Assembly (NCBI RefSeq): GCF_024139115.2 | Contig: NC_085141.1 | Location: 401,857,390 to 401,921,389, forward strand | Reading direction: 5' to 3' | Source: Armigeres subalbatus | Lineage: Eukaryota > Arthropoda > Insecta > Diptera > Culicidae | DNA: 64,000 nucleotides | Part shown: piece by piece, positions 22,523 through 33,420 of the stretch | How the letters are laid out: the number at the start of each line of letters is the position of its first letter | How positions within the stretch are numbered: position 1 is the first letter of the stretch | Made by a program: the position numbers and the translations under genes | Notes under the pieces: generated by a model | What the model saw: the letters and a program-made list of their open reading frames with translations, nothing else | Told to the model about the DNA's origin: nothing | Databases searched by the model: none

Positions 22523-22540
22523 TACCCCCATAAATGTCAA
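22523..22540 (-). other. Polypurine-like tract
   Basis: On the minus strand ATGGGGGTA directly precedes the 3' LTR, the expected place of the plus-strand primer. It is a short and imperfect purine run. Confidence 0.5.
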
Positions 22541-23267
22541 CAAGTGATTCAGCATATAGTGATGAAACACTTGTTGGCACTTAAGTCAGAACTCACTTTT
22601 ATCAAAATTGGTCACTATGAGTTGTCAAGGACAACCAGTGCAATTAAATGCAAAGTTTCGTCAAGTATATAAGCTGCTATTCTCCGCATAGAATCACATT
22701 GGCCAAAAAAAATACTAGAGAAAATTCACCTATTCTTAGCTGTTACAATTGCGAATTGATTTACCCAACCACCGTCGCAGGATCAGAATTATCTTGATAT
22801 TTTAGTAACGGTTGTCCTCCTGATTTCTTCAGTTCTTATACTTATTTATATTACTTTTTAAGCATCCTATTTTATTCTAATCTTTCACCTATTTCCAATA
22901 TAGTGCAGAATTTACAGCACAATACTGACGATATTTTTTATGATTTCACCTTCACTCCGGAATTAGGCTTGAGCCGCGAAAATTCCTAAATTTCGCCGTT
23001 TTCATCCTCAAGCTCACATGAACTAGTTCCACGACGCGATCATTTGCAGGACATATACCGGCCCTAACTTTGAAGCATAATTTGCAGCGTTTGACAATTT
23101 GAAGTTTTCTATATACATTTTGTCCCATTGCAAATGGGGAGGAATGTTTTTATGTTTTTATTGTAAACTTTTCTATACTTTTCATATTGTTTCTTATGTT
23201 TTTTATAACTTCTTCGTAAAGTTCTCCTATCTTTTCTGCTCTACGTAAAAAAATAGTGTTTGATGGA
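22541..23267 (-). other. Non-coding segment between integrase and 3' LTR
   Basis: AT-rich, with no frame over 60 codons and no envelope-type features (signal peptide, cysteine pairs or transmembrane anchor). Confidence 0.5.
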
Positions 23268-23940
23268 TCAGATTCGACAAGGATTTAAATGATCGTTACC
23301 ATCAACTATCGATTCAACACCATGAATAATATAATATGGGGTAAAGCCAGTTGAGCTGTGCGTAGTATTATTTATTGAGAACTCAATCTCTGGCAATTTA
23401 GAATCCATAATCTGTGATCCCCTTTGCAATATGATCTCATACATGCCAGAATCACGCGGTTCACCGCTCAACGATTGTTCTGACAATGCCTGCGGCTATT
23501 GAGAAAATGATGTACATTGTAATGATTGAGTAAATTTTCCATTGCTCTGAAGTGAATGTAACTGCGTTGTCAGAAATCAGTGTTTGGGGAACCGTGTCTA
23601 GAAACCATTGATCTCCTAAGATCTGTACTGTTACTTCAGCATTAATTTTTTGACTGGAAATAAACGAACAAACTTCGAAAAACATCCAGACACAAGTAAA
23701 TCACTATTTCTTACTCCTTACAAAACCACTCAGGTAGTCGATTGCTATCATTTGAAATGGTCTCTGGGTATCCTTTGTGCACCCATAGGAGGAATTGTGG
23801 CTACGGTTGATATTTGGATTTTTGCAAACATCACATTTCGACAATATTTTCCGCACATCTAATTTCATTTTAGGCCAATAGTATTTCAGTTTAATTCTAT
23901 TTAGGGTTTTGTCTGTCCCAAGATGCATCAATTTAGAATG
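23268..23940 (-). pseudogene. Integrase region of the gypsy element
   Basis: The N-terminal zinc-binding part (23,931 onwards) has MHLGTDKTL and CDVC. The core follows with IAIDYLSGF (first Asp), LISDNAVTF (second Asp) and a closing VER (Glu) about 34 residues later. The C-terminal stretch FSINNTTHSSTGFTPYYIIH is typical of Ty3/gypsy integrases. The three pieces are in different frames (breaks near 23,690 and 23,470), so the protein is dead although all three catalytic positions survive. Confidence 0.92.
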
Positions 23941-24199
23941 TTCTCCGTCACAATAGAATGAGTTTTGTCCGGAGCACTACCATCCATTCAAATCTTCCAT
24001 CTTTTAATTCTGACCTGGTGAGAATTTAAATAGATCCATTTCAATTTTAAAATTTGGGTATGACTCAGGATCATTTTGAACCTTAGTTCTCAAATCAATG
24101 AACCATTTTGATGATGAATCATTGAAAATGGCACAACAACGGCTTAATGCATCACTTACAATTATCAGCACCTTTGCGGTGTTTAGAGTCAAATCAAAT

Positions 24200-24500
24200 T
24201 CGAAATTTCATTGACCACCGAGAAAGTCTTGAGCTTGACGCCATTTGGATTTGCAAATAAAAGTTATTGCTGAACAATCCGTAATAAGTGTGAAATGTGA
24301 TCCTTCAATATACGGTCGAAAGTGCTCGATCGACTCAAGCGCCGCTAAACCTTCTTTGTCCGTTGACCATACCTTTTTCGCAAGCAGTAGCCTGAGAAAA
24401 ATACGCACAATGTGCTCCCCATCATCTAAGTTCTGGGTAAGGATTCCAGCAATTGCATATCACTGGTATCAGTTTGCACTGAAAATTCTTTGTCCAATCA
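24200..24500 (-). pseudogene. RNase H region of the gypsy element
   Basis: Residues FSVQTDTSD (about 24,480) and later KEGLAALESIEHFRPYIEG and FTLITDCSAITFI (24,340-24,260) match the gypsy RNase H fold, with its acidic active-site positions. A frameshift lies between the two parts. Confidence 0.88.
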
Positions 24501-24559
24501 GGATTAGAAAGAATTGGTTCTGACATTAGACATTCTTTTAATCTAACAAAAGCTTTTTC

Positions 24560-25310
24560 AGCAGGTTCAGTCCAGACTACCTTTTTAGGTTGTCCTTTCA
24601 ATAGGTCCGAAATCGGTGCAGAGATGTGACTAAAGTTAGCAATAAAGTTCTGGTAATACCTCCATTCCTAGAAATCTGCGGATTTCCTTTGAGTTAAGGC
24701 ACAAATTTAGAATTCCATTACTCTTCTGTCTGGTTGGTAACCATTCTCAGAAAGAATGAATCCAAGGTATTTAACTTTTTACGCAAAATACATTTTGAGA
24801 GATTGAGTTTGACTTTCTTAAACATTCAGCACATTTCTAAGATATTTGATATGGTCCTCAAAGGTGGTCGTTGCACAATTATATCATCAAGATACACGAA
24901 GAATATGGTCAAACTTACCTTCTTTGAGAACTTTATCAAGTATTCTAGACATTGTGCTACTGTGACGACCGAAGGGAGCCTCTTGTACTGAAACAATCCA
25001 CGACGTATCTTAAAATATATTTTCTTGAGTTTCAGCAATTCAACCTGCAGGAAGGAACTTGAGATCAATAACTGAAAAAATTTGTTCTTTCCTAGATTGC
25101 TCAGAATGCGCATTGAATTCGCCAATGGATATGCATCTTTTATTGTGCGAGATTCAATTTCTTGCATCTAGACATAGTCTCATCTCCACTTTCCTTCGTT
25201 ACCGAACTACCTGCAATGACCAATCAGAGTTTGATGGCTCAATAATATTCAACTTTAAAAGCCTGTAATCTTGATTAATTTTACTGTATACTGGTGACCA
25301 TGGTGTGGAT
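24560..25310 (-). pseudogene. Reverse transcriptase region of the gypsy element
   Basis: Starts with IEPSNSDW (about 25,240), followed by RLCLDARKLN (about 25,165) and GLFQYKRLPS. The catalytic box VYLDDIIV lies near 24,890. Several frameshifts and stops occur, with degraded thumb sequence down to about 24,560. It would copy the element RNA into DNA if intact. Confidence 0.92.
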
Positions 25311-25559
25311 TTACATTGATAGAAGAATTTTCGGTCAGCAAGAATGTTTCATCAAGTTACATGAATCAAGTTGGTCTTCTCTCGAACATTTAAATTGAAG
25401 TTTAATTGCTTCTAATTCATGTGTTTGTGCAGGGTCTAACTGGTGATTAGAATTCAAATCAGTTGTCGCGAGCTTCAAATATATCATCAGGACTATCTAA
25501 CGGAACACGAGAAAATTTCAACAGGAAAGTCAGGAGCATAAAGCCTGGTCATTATTTGT

Positions 25560-25870
25560 AGTAATTTTGGTCAAATAGTTTAAAAAATCTATCCCTAATA
25601 AACAGCGATTATTCAGTCAGAGACAACTAGGCATGGAAGAATTTGAAATCCATTCAAAGAGAAAGGTACATCCACATACCCCTCAACCCAGCTGTTCCCC
25701 ACTGGCTGTCGAAAGGTTAATTTTCTTGAAGTGGCTGAATTTTAGAAATTCCATCAAGTTTCCAAAATGTGTCCCTATCAAGAAACTGACTAACCACTGT
25801 CCAAAAGTCCTGCTAATGGAAGTCCTAATACTGAGAACTTAACATAGTATCTGTTATCTCCGTCTAAGTT
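25560..25870 (-). pseudogene. Protease region of the gypsy element
   Basis: The translation contains LGLPLAGLLDSG, the aspartic protease active-site motif (D-S-G), just upstream of the RT. Stops follow almost at once. Its place between the gag zinc knuckle and RT supports the call. Confidence 0.65.
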
Positions 25871-26039
25871 AATTAAAATGTTATCAATTTGGTGAAAATA
25901 GCTTGTATAGCATTGGTCAGAGCCAGATTTCTTTTACCAAAACGTCAGTTGAAGTTTGAACTCACTGGAATTGTTCTCATTTGATAAATTACAGTTATTT
26001 AGAGGGTTTTAGGATTAGGAAAGTTGCCCCTCAACTTCC

Positions 26040-27217
26040 CCTGTTCAAGTTTTTTCTTCACAATAAGGACATTCCCGTAGTGAAAGTCTGGCAAGCCACA
26101 AATAGCAGATTTGCCTTTTGAAAAACAAGTAGAAAAGTGGTGTCCTTTTTCGGCAATTAAGACAGACATTGCTTAGGAATTTGGTAATGTTCAAAATGTC
26201 CNNNNNNNNNNNNNNNNNNNNNNNNNTCTTAGACATATTTTTCCATGTGTGTTCTGTATTTAGATTCCTATGACCAATTTTATAAGGCTGCTGAGAGCGA
26301 ACTGAGTATCTTTCAAAACTTGTATTATTTCTCGGACCGCTGTTCATATTGGTATTGGTTCTATTCGTGTTTGATTGATTGTAATTTTGTTTGTAGCTTG
26401 GTTTGTACACTGATTGGTTTCTGATTCAGATGGTTGACTTCTGGTATTCTCCTATTTGCATCACGAGAATGCGTTTGAGGTGATCTGTTCCCTAATTGGT
26501 CACATGAAGTCTGTTCAAAAGAGTAACTGATTTCATTGACTCTTCATTTTCAAAAGCAAAATTGAAGCGGTTCATGAGAGCTTCATTGTTTGCATCAATG
26601 CGCTCACAAAGATCTTCCAATTTTCTCAAGTTGGTGACTCTGATTAGAGCTAATCGATCTCTGTATGCTGGGCGCATTGTGTGCCAAATTATGTCGAACT
26701 TCTCCTCCTCAGAAAGTTGTGTGGTTCTGCAGAGGAAAAATTGTTCCATTCGTACCAAAAATTGAGAACGACTCATTCCTCGATTGGAACATGGTCATTG
26801 ATTTCATTTTACATAATGATCGATATTTCCTGGAAGAAACTGTTTTCGAAGGGCCTGCACGAAATAATTCCAATTTTTCTGACGAAGAATTGGCCATTTC
26901 GTAACAAACCATACGCTAGCAGGTCCTACCAACAACTGATGAGCAGACTGAAATAAATCATTTTTTGTCATGCCCTCAGAAGCTGCAAAAAATTCTATCT
27001 GACGCAGGAATAAATTAAGGCTAATGCCGTTATCAGTTCCCGCATATTTTATCGGCCATTTTGATATTGGAAGAGATTGCTTAACACCAGTATTCCAGGA
27101 TAATCCATGGAATAATGGATTGGATCTGTTTCCATCAGAAAAATTATCAGGAATATTAAAGCCTGGAGGCAACAGATCATTCTCATAATCACATTCTAAT
27201 TCTTGCATTTCCATCAT
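26040..27217 (-). pseudogene. gag of the gypsy element
   Basis: Starts at ATG 27,217. The retrotransposon gag core includes LNLFLRQIEFFAASEG and HQLLVGPASVWF, continues in a second frame (26,776-26,492, EEEKFDIIWHTMRPAYRDRL), then an Asn/Thr-rich linker and one CCHC zinc knuckle (CX2CX4HX4C) at about 26,170-26,130 that is broken by a frameshift in an A-run. Gag would package the RNA into virus-like particles. The assembly gap at 26,202-26,226 lies just before the knuckle. Confidence 0.88.
26202..26226. other. Assembly gap (25 N)
   Basis: Unknown bases. The true length here is not known. Confidence 1.
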
Positions 27218-28330
27218 CTAACTCTTCTTCTGCCCATGGTTCCTCATGTCTGTCGAATTCGCTTTGTAATCATTGTGTTTCTTGGGTATGGTGCCCGTTC
27301 TCACGCCAGTTTCAGTTCGACGATTTTCGAAACCGGAAAATTTCAAATCTTGCTATAGAGATCTATCGTAACCGGTTAATGCTGGTGCGTTCGGATACGA
27401 CGAAATTTGGTGATGAAATACCGCTAGTTTACACGGAGAAATCGGATTCTTCATCACTCTTTCGCGCGATTTGTTACTAGGATATTGATTACGAAATAGC
27501 GGTTCAAACAAAATTCTAGTTCCCGGACTTCGTTCATCGCGACGATCGTGGTCTGATACTTTGATGTCTGCGATGGCATCGAAATATCGGCCACATTCTC
27601 ACATACAATCTTGTTTACTCAGCGTTGTAAAAATCCAGGCCCATACGGTGGTCCTGAATTCTCATGAACAATTTGTTCTGTCGCGCGCGAATGTACCAGG
27701 ACATCGTCGACTGCCTCGATATTATCACTTTTACTCGGTTTATTTACGACATTTGCGGCTTTTTTTTGCGAAGACCGCATTTAACTGCTCCTGAAATTCT
27801 GGCGCAATTGTTAACCGTCTTATTTCACGCTTATTCATTTTTCTTATACTCATTACAGGCTCTTCATCCAAAATTGATGATTTTCTTCTTGCACTCTCTG
27901 CATTTTATTTTAATTGTTCAATTTATAACACTTTCACTTATAATTGCTTTCTTCTTACTCGAGATTATTTGAGATTCGACCTATTAGATTTGCACAAATA
28001 TGGAAAATGATTGAAAATAATTAAAAATAAAATAATAAAATGTATCAAATGCATGCTTTATCCTAAAAAATAAAATTAAATTAATTCATTTATGAAATTC
28101 AATGTGGAATAAAAAATAAAAGAACAATAAATAATAAACTATACAAAAATATAAAAGAAAATTAAACAATGGAAAAATGTAAAATGGATAATGTAATTCA
28201 TAATTGATTTCATTGTATGAAAAGCCATTTTTCAAAAATTCAATAAATTCATATCTCTTTTCAAGAAACAGCACAAATGATTCCATTTGGAGAAATAACA
28301 TTGTCAAGTAGTATTATCCGCTAAACACTC
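27218..28330 (-). other. Leader region of the gypsy element
   Basis: About 1.1 kb between the PBS and gag. The left part is mixed and the right part (27,950-28,300) very AT-rich. No conserved frame. It probably holds packaging and translation signals, which I cannot resolve. Confidence 0.5.
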
Positions 28331-28333
28331 ATT

Positions 28334-28349
28334 TACGTTGGGCGCCATT
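28334..28349 (-). other. Primer-binding site
   Basis: On the minus strand TGGCGCCCAACGT begins about two bases after the LTR end TTTGACA. TGGCGCC starts are usual for tRNA-Lys-type primers in retroelements; the exact primer is inferred. Confidence 0.7.
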
Positions 28350-29616
28350 TGTCAAATTCCGCATGAGACAAAATTTAATAAAACCAAAATCGACTTTCGT
28401 TGGTGTATTGGCCTGTCCTCGACAGCCGTTCGATCAGGTTCGCGGTTTAGCACATCAAAGTTCTACGAACAAGTTAATCCCGGAAACACCCAGATGCCAA
28501 AAGAAATGCCGAACTTTACAAAAAATGGCAATCATGATCCAAATTTATTGTATTTAACTCCCTTTTAACCCCATTTACACTTAAATCTAAGATTCTACTT
28601 ATCCGAATGTTGTTCCTAATCCTAGTGTGTTGGCGTGTGTGTCCGTGTGCCTAGTGTATCCCACGGCGCTAGCATCGTTGACGTCATCCGGATGACTACA
28701 GGACCGGCCACGACCGGTTTTGGTCCGCAGGGCATACCACAAAGCTTGCAGCAGGACGACCAGGCTGCGCTTAACACACGCCGCCTTCCCGCCATCTCAC
28801 ATTACGTGCATGAATGCTAATAGGCCTATTATATGGGATCAAAAGGGAATTTTACCAGTTTTGTCCAGATTCACTTTTGTTGTCTATTGTTAGAGGGCTC
28901 ACCGATCTCAAATTATCTCCTCCTTCACTCCTCCATTAACATGATGATTTTATGCCAGCGAGTAATATCTGCATGCTATTCAAATGATTAATATTATTTC
29001 ACTAACATACAAAGTGCATAGTCCTTTTTCACGAACCTTGTTGTTGTACTCATTAGCTCGCGCCGGCAATTCCCACAATCAGTAATTTAATCTCACTCTT
29101 AATCAGCACAGTGAACACTACGTGTTTAAGAAAAATCGACGATCGTAACACGGGTTGTCTGTAACGACTTTTTCACTGCTAACGTGAGACTAGTGGTTCT
29201 ATCTCCGTTGGTACCTTTTTTATCTGCCGCAGCATCAAAGACGAAATCCACCACTAGAGAGCAGGTACGCTTTTCGGTTACTCTATCGCGAGAATGAGTG
29301 ATCTGGACTGGTCAATTTCAATAGATCGGCCTGTTAGTCGTTTTCGTCCCTTTCGAGTGCCCAGTAATCGGTTATGGAGAGTTAGAAATGTACTCTCTTA
29401 GGCCATCTAGTGTGCTCGGACTAGTATGCGCACACGATCAGTTGATGATTGGCGACAACTGATCATTTAAAGATGATATTGTATTGTTGTTCTGTTGTGA
29501 GTATACTGAAATACAAGTGCAGTAGCCACAACATTCGTTTTGGTCTGGGGGGCTAATAACCATTCCAAGGCAGCGTGACTAAACTCTGTCGTTAGCTGTG
29601 TTTGGAGTAGGTCACA
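28350..29616 (-). repeat. 5' LTR of the gypsy element
   Basis: 1,267 bp, minus-strand ends TGTGACC and TTTGACA (TGT...ACA inverted termini). It carries the element's promoter by position. It matches 21,281-22,522 but differs by many one- to several-base indels. Confidence 0.94.
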
Positions 29617-29940
29617 GGCTCTGGAAATTACGAGTACAATATATGCTACGCGTTACGATAGTTACTAACCATGTCATAATAGCTATTCAATCCGACGAGC
29701 GCCTTATAGATAGGCAGCAGCATGACGTACATTGCGTTATCATTCGTTGTGTTGTCACTCAATCCATGCCATGCGCCTTTGGGTAGGCAATTATTTTGTC
29801 ACTTTCATGGTAAATCACCGTGGGTAGCTGAGTAGTTTTATCTCGTTTTAAATATTGGAGTCTGGAAATATTTCCTTATGACTAAGGAAGGGTCAAAATC
29901 TCACTGTATGTGGATTAATCTGGGTTTTTTTTATTGATTC

Positions 29941-30560
29941 TGAGCATGAGCATGATGACCGTGCATTTCGTAGTTGCTACTCCGTGATCGACCAGAACAA
30001 TCGCAATTGCACAGGGAACCAATGGATGGAAGCATGGGATTTGCTTTCCAACCTCAATGTGCACACAGTCCGAGAGCTCTAGTATTTTGGATGGTCGATA
30101 ACGGCGCTGGCCACGTCCTCACGGTCATCGGGGATGGGAAGGAATTGATGATGCAGTCACTCGCCCACTGCAAACCGAGAACACCTCTGAACTCGCCACG
30201 AGTTCCTGCGGAATTTTATTGGATTCTGGGGGTTAGGTTTTATGGCAGAGGTTCGTCTTGGTTAACGGGTTGCCAATGTGATAGTAATGAAAGGGTGGTG
30301 TATATTCTAATTGGATGCCGAAATGAGCTTTTTTCGCTTATTTCGAATTCTAACAGTTACCTGCTAGAATCAATCAAGTTGTAGGTATAGGGATAGAAGA
30401 TGAAAAGGGTATGAAAGCCCATTTCCAGTTCTAGCGATTGCTAGAATATGAGAAATATATGAAAAGATACAAAGTAGGAGGAATGGAACGGGCCTGGGAT
30501 TGAACCCACGACCTCCTGCTTATAAGGTAGAAGCAGTAGCCATATTGACCACCAAGCCCG
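29941..30560 (-). mobile_element. tRNA-derived SINE with long target duplication
   Basis: 620 bp on the minus strand, flanked by a direct repeat beginning TAATCTGGG(T/G)TTTTT and ending ATTGATTC (29,916-29,940 and 30,561-30,583). The head (30,560-30,480) is tRNA-like with CTTGGTGGTCAATATGGC as the A-box region and GGGTTCAATCCC as B box, the internal RNA polymerase III promoter. The end at 29,941 is a short ATGCTC iteration. The body near 29,970-30,240 is GC-richer and probably LINE-derived, which is inference. An open frame of 136 codons on the other strand is chance. A related head occurs at 39,062-39,270. Confidence 0.82.
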
Positions 30561-30583
30561 TAATCTGGGGTTTTTATTGATTC

Positions 30584-30868
30584 TTCCGAAAAACTCCAAA
30601 ATATTATCCAAACAAATTCAATATTTTAGGCAGGAATCAAAAACCAAATACAAAGAAAGTGGACGAAACTCATAAAAAATGTGAGATTTTATGTTATTGG
30701 CGTTGCTTTCAAAAGAATGCAATATACGCCGTTATGTATTTTGCATAGATCGACTTTTCAAAGGGTTATTAACAGTTGATAACAACAGGTGACAACGGGA
30801 GAATTTTTCATACAGTTTAATTTCAATGACTTTTTTCTGCTTATTCCGAAGGCATTAAAATTTAGCGA
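30584..30868. other. Intergenic DNA, no gene seen
   Basis: AT-rich, with no recognisable feature. Confidence 0.4.
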
Positions 30869-30980
30869 ATTTCATCAGGGGCCTTTCACAAATTATGTAA
30901 CGCTGAAGGGGGAGGGAGGGGGTCAAGCCGAGCGTTACGATCCATACAAAAATATTTCAAAAAAGTTTTAATATGTGTTC
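30869..30980 (+). repeat. Single end of a TIR-type element
   Basis: GGGGCCTTTCACAAATTATG, then GTAACGCTGAAGGGGGAGGG and GCGTTACGATCCATAC, an inverted TAACGC pair around a G-rich stretch. It resembles one end of a dispersed DNA element; the partner end is not found nearby. Confidence 0.4.
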
Positions 30981-31673
30981 TCCGTAATATTTTTAAATGA
31001 TTACTCACAGGCAATGCATTTGCGACTTATAGGATTATCAGATAACGCAAAATTTCCATTAATTGCGTTGAAAAGTAAAAAGTTATCATAAGTGTGTCTT
31101 AGGGGGGCATATCATACCAATATCCTGAAAATCAGGTCGCGCTCAGCGTCAATAAAATGAAGAACAGGTACATACATTCTAATTTCCAGATTAAGTTTAT
31201 TTTAGATTTATTCCTTGTGAATTATTGAATTGTGAATTGTGTTTTACCACATATTTTCAAATCGTTTGATTCTTTTCGAAACCTAATCATTCAAAGTCTT
31301 TCTGAATTTTTCTGAATATTGGAAATCATCATCTACAAAACAGCGACGACAAAAATAATTTATTTATCAGCAGAACAAAATCGAGTTTAAGGCAGTTTCA
31401 AACCGAGGGAAAATTTGGTTCAATTTAGGTCCCCACGTACTTTAAGACTAGTTTACAGATCAGGAACTTGTCTGCAAATTTCGCCTCCATATGTGTGACG
31501 AAAAATGGCTTAAATATGACAAATAATTATGAATTTAAATTGTTGAATTTCTTATGTTTGTTTTTTGAAAATATTGTTTAATGTTATGCCGAGACATTGT
31601 TAAGTCAATAGCTTCGCAGTGTTGATTATAAACAGCCATCATTCGGTTAAGAGGTCCTAATTTGGCATAAACA

Positions 31674-31921
31674 TTATCTAACTTTTCTTGGAATAATGTT
31701 CCTGTGACATATTTAAGGAAAAAAAAATTTCTAACAAATTTTTATACGTCCAAAATGTGTCGTTGGTTTATGATAGGCTGCTGAACCTATATTTGGTGCT
31801 GTAGGCATAAAACACGCTGATAAATTTTCACTCAATATGGACATGAAAAAAGTTTTTGTTAGAAAAACCTTTTTTCCTCAAACATGTCACAGGAACATTA
31901 TTCCCAGAAAAGTTAGATAAT
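31674..31921. mobile_element. Foldback (hairpin) element
   Basis: About 248 bp with inverted arms of roughly 75 bp. Ends are TTATCTAACTTTTCTTGG on the left and its near-inverse on the right, continuing through AATAATGTTCCTGTGACAT. No coding content. Confidence 0.85.
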
Positions 31922-31984
31922 TGAAATACCTATCTGCAGAAAAAATTTCACCGATTTCTGAGATGAGGTTTTTTTTTGTTATAT

Positions 31985-32165
31985 CGATTTTAATTTTTAA
32001 AACTAATTTTTTTCAGTGTAGTTAATCATTGTAAAAATATATTTTAATCGTTAATCATAATCATTAATCATTGTCAGAAATGAATAAATCATTAATTATA
32101 ATTTTTAATCATAGAGTTGAATGATTTAATCATAACCAATTTAATCATTCATTGGAAGCTTTATT
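31985..32165. repeat. AT-rich low-complexity tract of AATCATTAAT words
   Basis: Iterated ATCATTAATCA, AATCATA and TTAATCATT words of irregular spacing. Confidence 0.75.
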
Positions 32166-32306
32166 CATTAACGCTCTGTGTGGAAAACATTGATTTGGAA
32201 AATGTATTGGAGGTAACCACTTTCCCTTCGATGGGACTCGAACCCATTACCTTACAGTACGCTATACTGGTGCTTTAATTAACTAAGCTACGAATGACCT
32301 CCGTCG
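32166..32306 (-). mobile_element. tRNA-derived SINE, left member of an inverted pair
   Basis: On the minus strand a tRNA-like head with GGTTCGAGTCCC as B box and CGTAGCTTAGTTAATTAAAG as the A-box region, followed by GGGAAAGTGGTTACCTCC. It is matched in inverse by 32,520-32,660 with about 215 bases between, including 10-20 bases beyond the tRNA part. Confidence 0.75.
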
Positions 32307-32519
32307 GCCTCCGTCCCCGGAAATAGGCAATTAACTTTGATTGAACTGAACCTGAATTGCGTGCTCTTGCCTACGCAATGCGGTCGGGTCTGAGCTTGAC
32401 GACCGACTTTCAAATAGCTTACACAACCTCACTTGATCAGTACAGTTGCTGATGAAGAATGTGTATAGACTATGCGTCCAATTTGGGAATCTCGTGCTCG
32501 TTCAGTATCCGCTAGGTTG

Positions 32520-32660
32520 CGAAGGCCGACGGAGGTCCTTCGTAACTTAGTTGGTTAAAGCACCAGTCTAGCGTGCTGTAGGGTCATGGGTTCGAGTCCC
32601 GTTGAAGGGAAAGTGGTTACCTCCAATATATTTTCCAAATCAATATCTTCCACATAACGT
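32520..32660 (+). mobile_element. tRNA-derived SINE, right member of an inverted pair
   Basis: Plus-strand copy of the left member with GGTTCGAGTCCC at about 32,589-32,600 and the same GGAAAGTGGTTACCTCC continuation. The pair could fold into a stem of about 140 bp. It is not a functional tRNA: no closed cloverleaf acceptor stem is visible. Confidence 0.75.
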
Positions 32661-32829
32661 ACATATTCACATATGAATAAGCTAGTTTTTTTTACCGAAA
32701 AATTCAATTTTTGACTGAATAAAAGCTTTACCAGCTTCTAATGTTTTTTGGGAGGGCTGCCTTTGCGAGTTTAAGAAATATCTGGAAAAACAGACAGATA
32801 AATGAACGCACCAAAATTTCAACGTTAAC

Positions 32830-33262
32830 GTGAAATCTGTGCTGTTATACGTTAGCGAAACATGGTGCGTATCAGTGGAGAACACTCAACGGCTGCAGGT
32901 GTTCATTAATAGATGCCTGTGGTATATGATTCGGGCCTGGTGGCCTCACAACTGGATCTCAAACAACGAGCTCCATTGTCGTTGTCACCAGAGGCCGATA
33001 GCAACCGAAATTCGGGATTGGAAGTGGGCCTGGGTCGGCCACACTCTACGTAGGAAATGAAATCTGTAAACAAGCATTAGACTGGAACCCAGCGGGACTT
33101 CGCAGCAGAAACAGACCAGAGGCTCACGATGGTGAAGCCACAATAAAGAAATAAAAGAAGTCGACCGAAATCTAACCAGGCAACAGGTTAAAGCGATAGC
33201 TGGATATCGCTCAGGATGGAGATCTTTCAGCGGATCACCGGAGGTGAACAGGACCCATAAGT
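32830..33262 (+). pseudogene. 3' end of non-LTR retrotransposon (family A)
   Basis: C-terminal part of the LINE ORF: SVLLYVSETWCVSVENTQRL, then FINRCLW and RAWWPHNWISN, and WKWAWVGHTLRRK before a stop at 33,060. Further conserved residues (QALDWNPAG, KEVDRNLT) follow in shifted frames. It ends in a TAAGTAAAAGTAAGTAAA tail. It is 5'-truncated to about 430 bp, as usual for target-primed insertion. Same family as 1-905. Confidence 0.88.
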
Positions 33263-33267
33263 AAAAG

Positions 33268-33420
33268 TAAGTAAATCATGAGGCTAACATTATGATACCT
33301 TTATGTGGAGAAAATTTCCAACGCGAGAATTTCCTTGACCGGGTCGGGAATCGAACCCAGTCACCTTCAGTATGGTATTGCTTTGTGGCCGCGCATCTTA
33401 CCGCCCGGAAGGCCCCTTAC
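33268..33420 (-). mobile_element. Feilai-type SINE fragment
   Basis: Matches the tRNA-related head of the complete copy at 56,946-57,230: TGAGGCTAAC, GGGAATCGAACCC (B box inverted), GTGGCCGCGCATCTTACCG. It stops at the GAGGCTAAC region, so the 3' half is missing. It directly abuts the LINE tail. Confidence 0.85.

Larger units (their letters stand above)
21281..29616 (-). mobile_element. Ty3/gypsy LTR retrotransposon, full length, degraded
   Basis: 8,336 bp transcribed right to left. Both LTRs are present (28,350-29,616 upstream, 21,281-22,522 downstream) and the element is flanked by GGCT at 21,277-21,280 and 29,617-29,620, a 4-bp target duplication typical of this group. Order on the minus strand: LTR, PBS, leader, gag, protease, RT, RNase H, integrase, PPT, LTR. 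This RT-RH-IN order defines Ty3/gypsy. Every domain contains frameshifts or stops. An assembly gap of 25 N lies in gag. About 740 bp between integrase and the 3' LTR contain no recognisable envelope frame. Confidence 0.95.

Noticed and set aside
29974..30384. 136-codon plus-strand frame
   Set aside because: Lies antisense inside the SINE body bounded by its target duplication; no protein family seen.
32560..32605. Possible tRNA genes at the GGTTCGAGTCCC sites and at 33,345 and 57,160
   Set aside because: Only A- and B-box similarity; no complete acceptor stem or anticodon arm. They are SINE heads.
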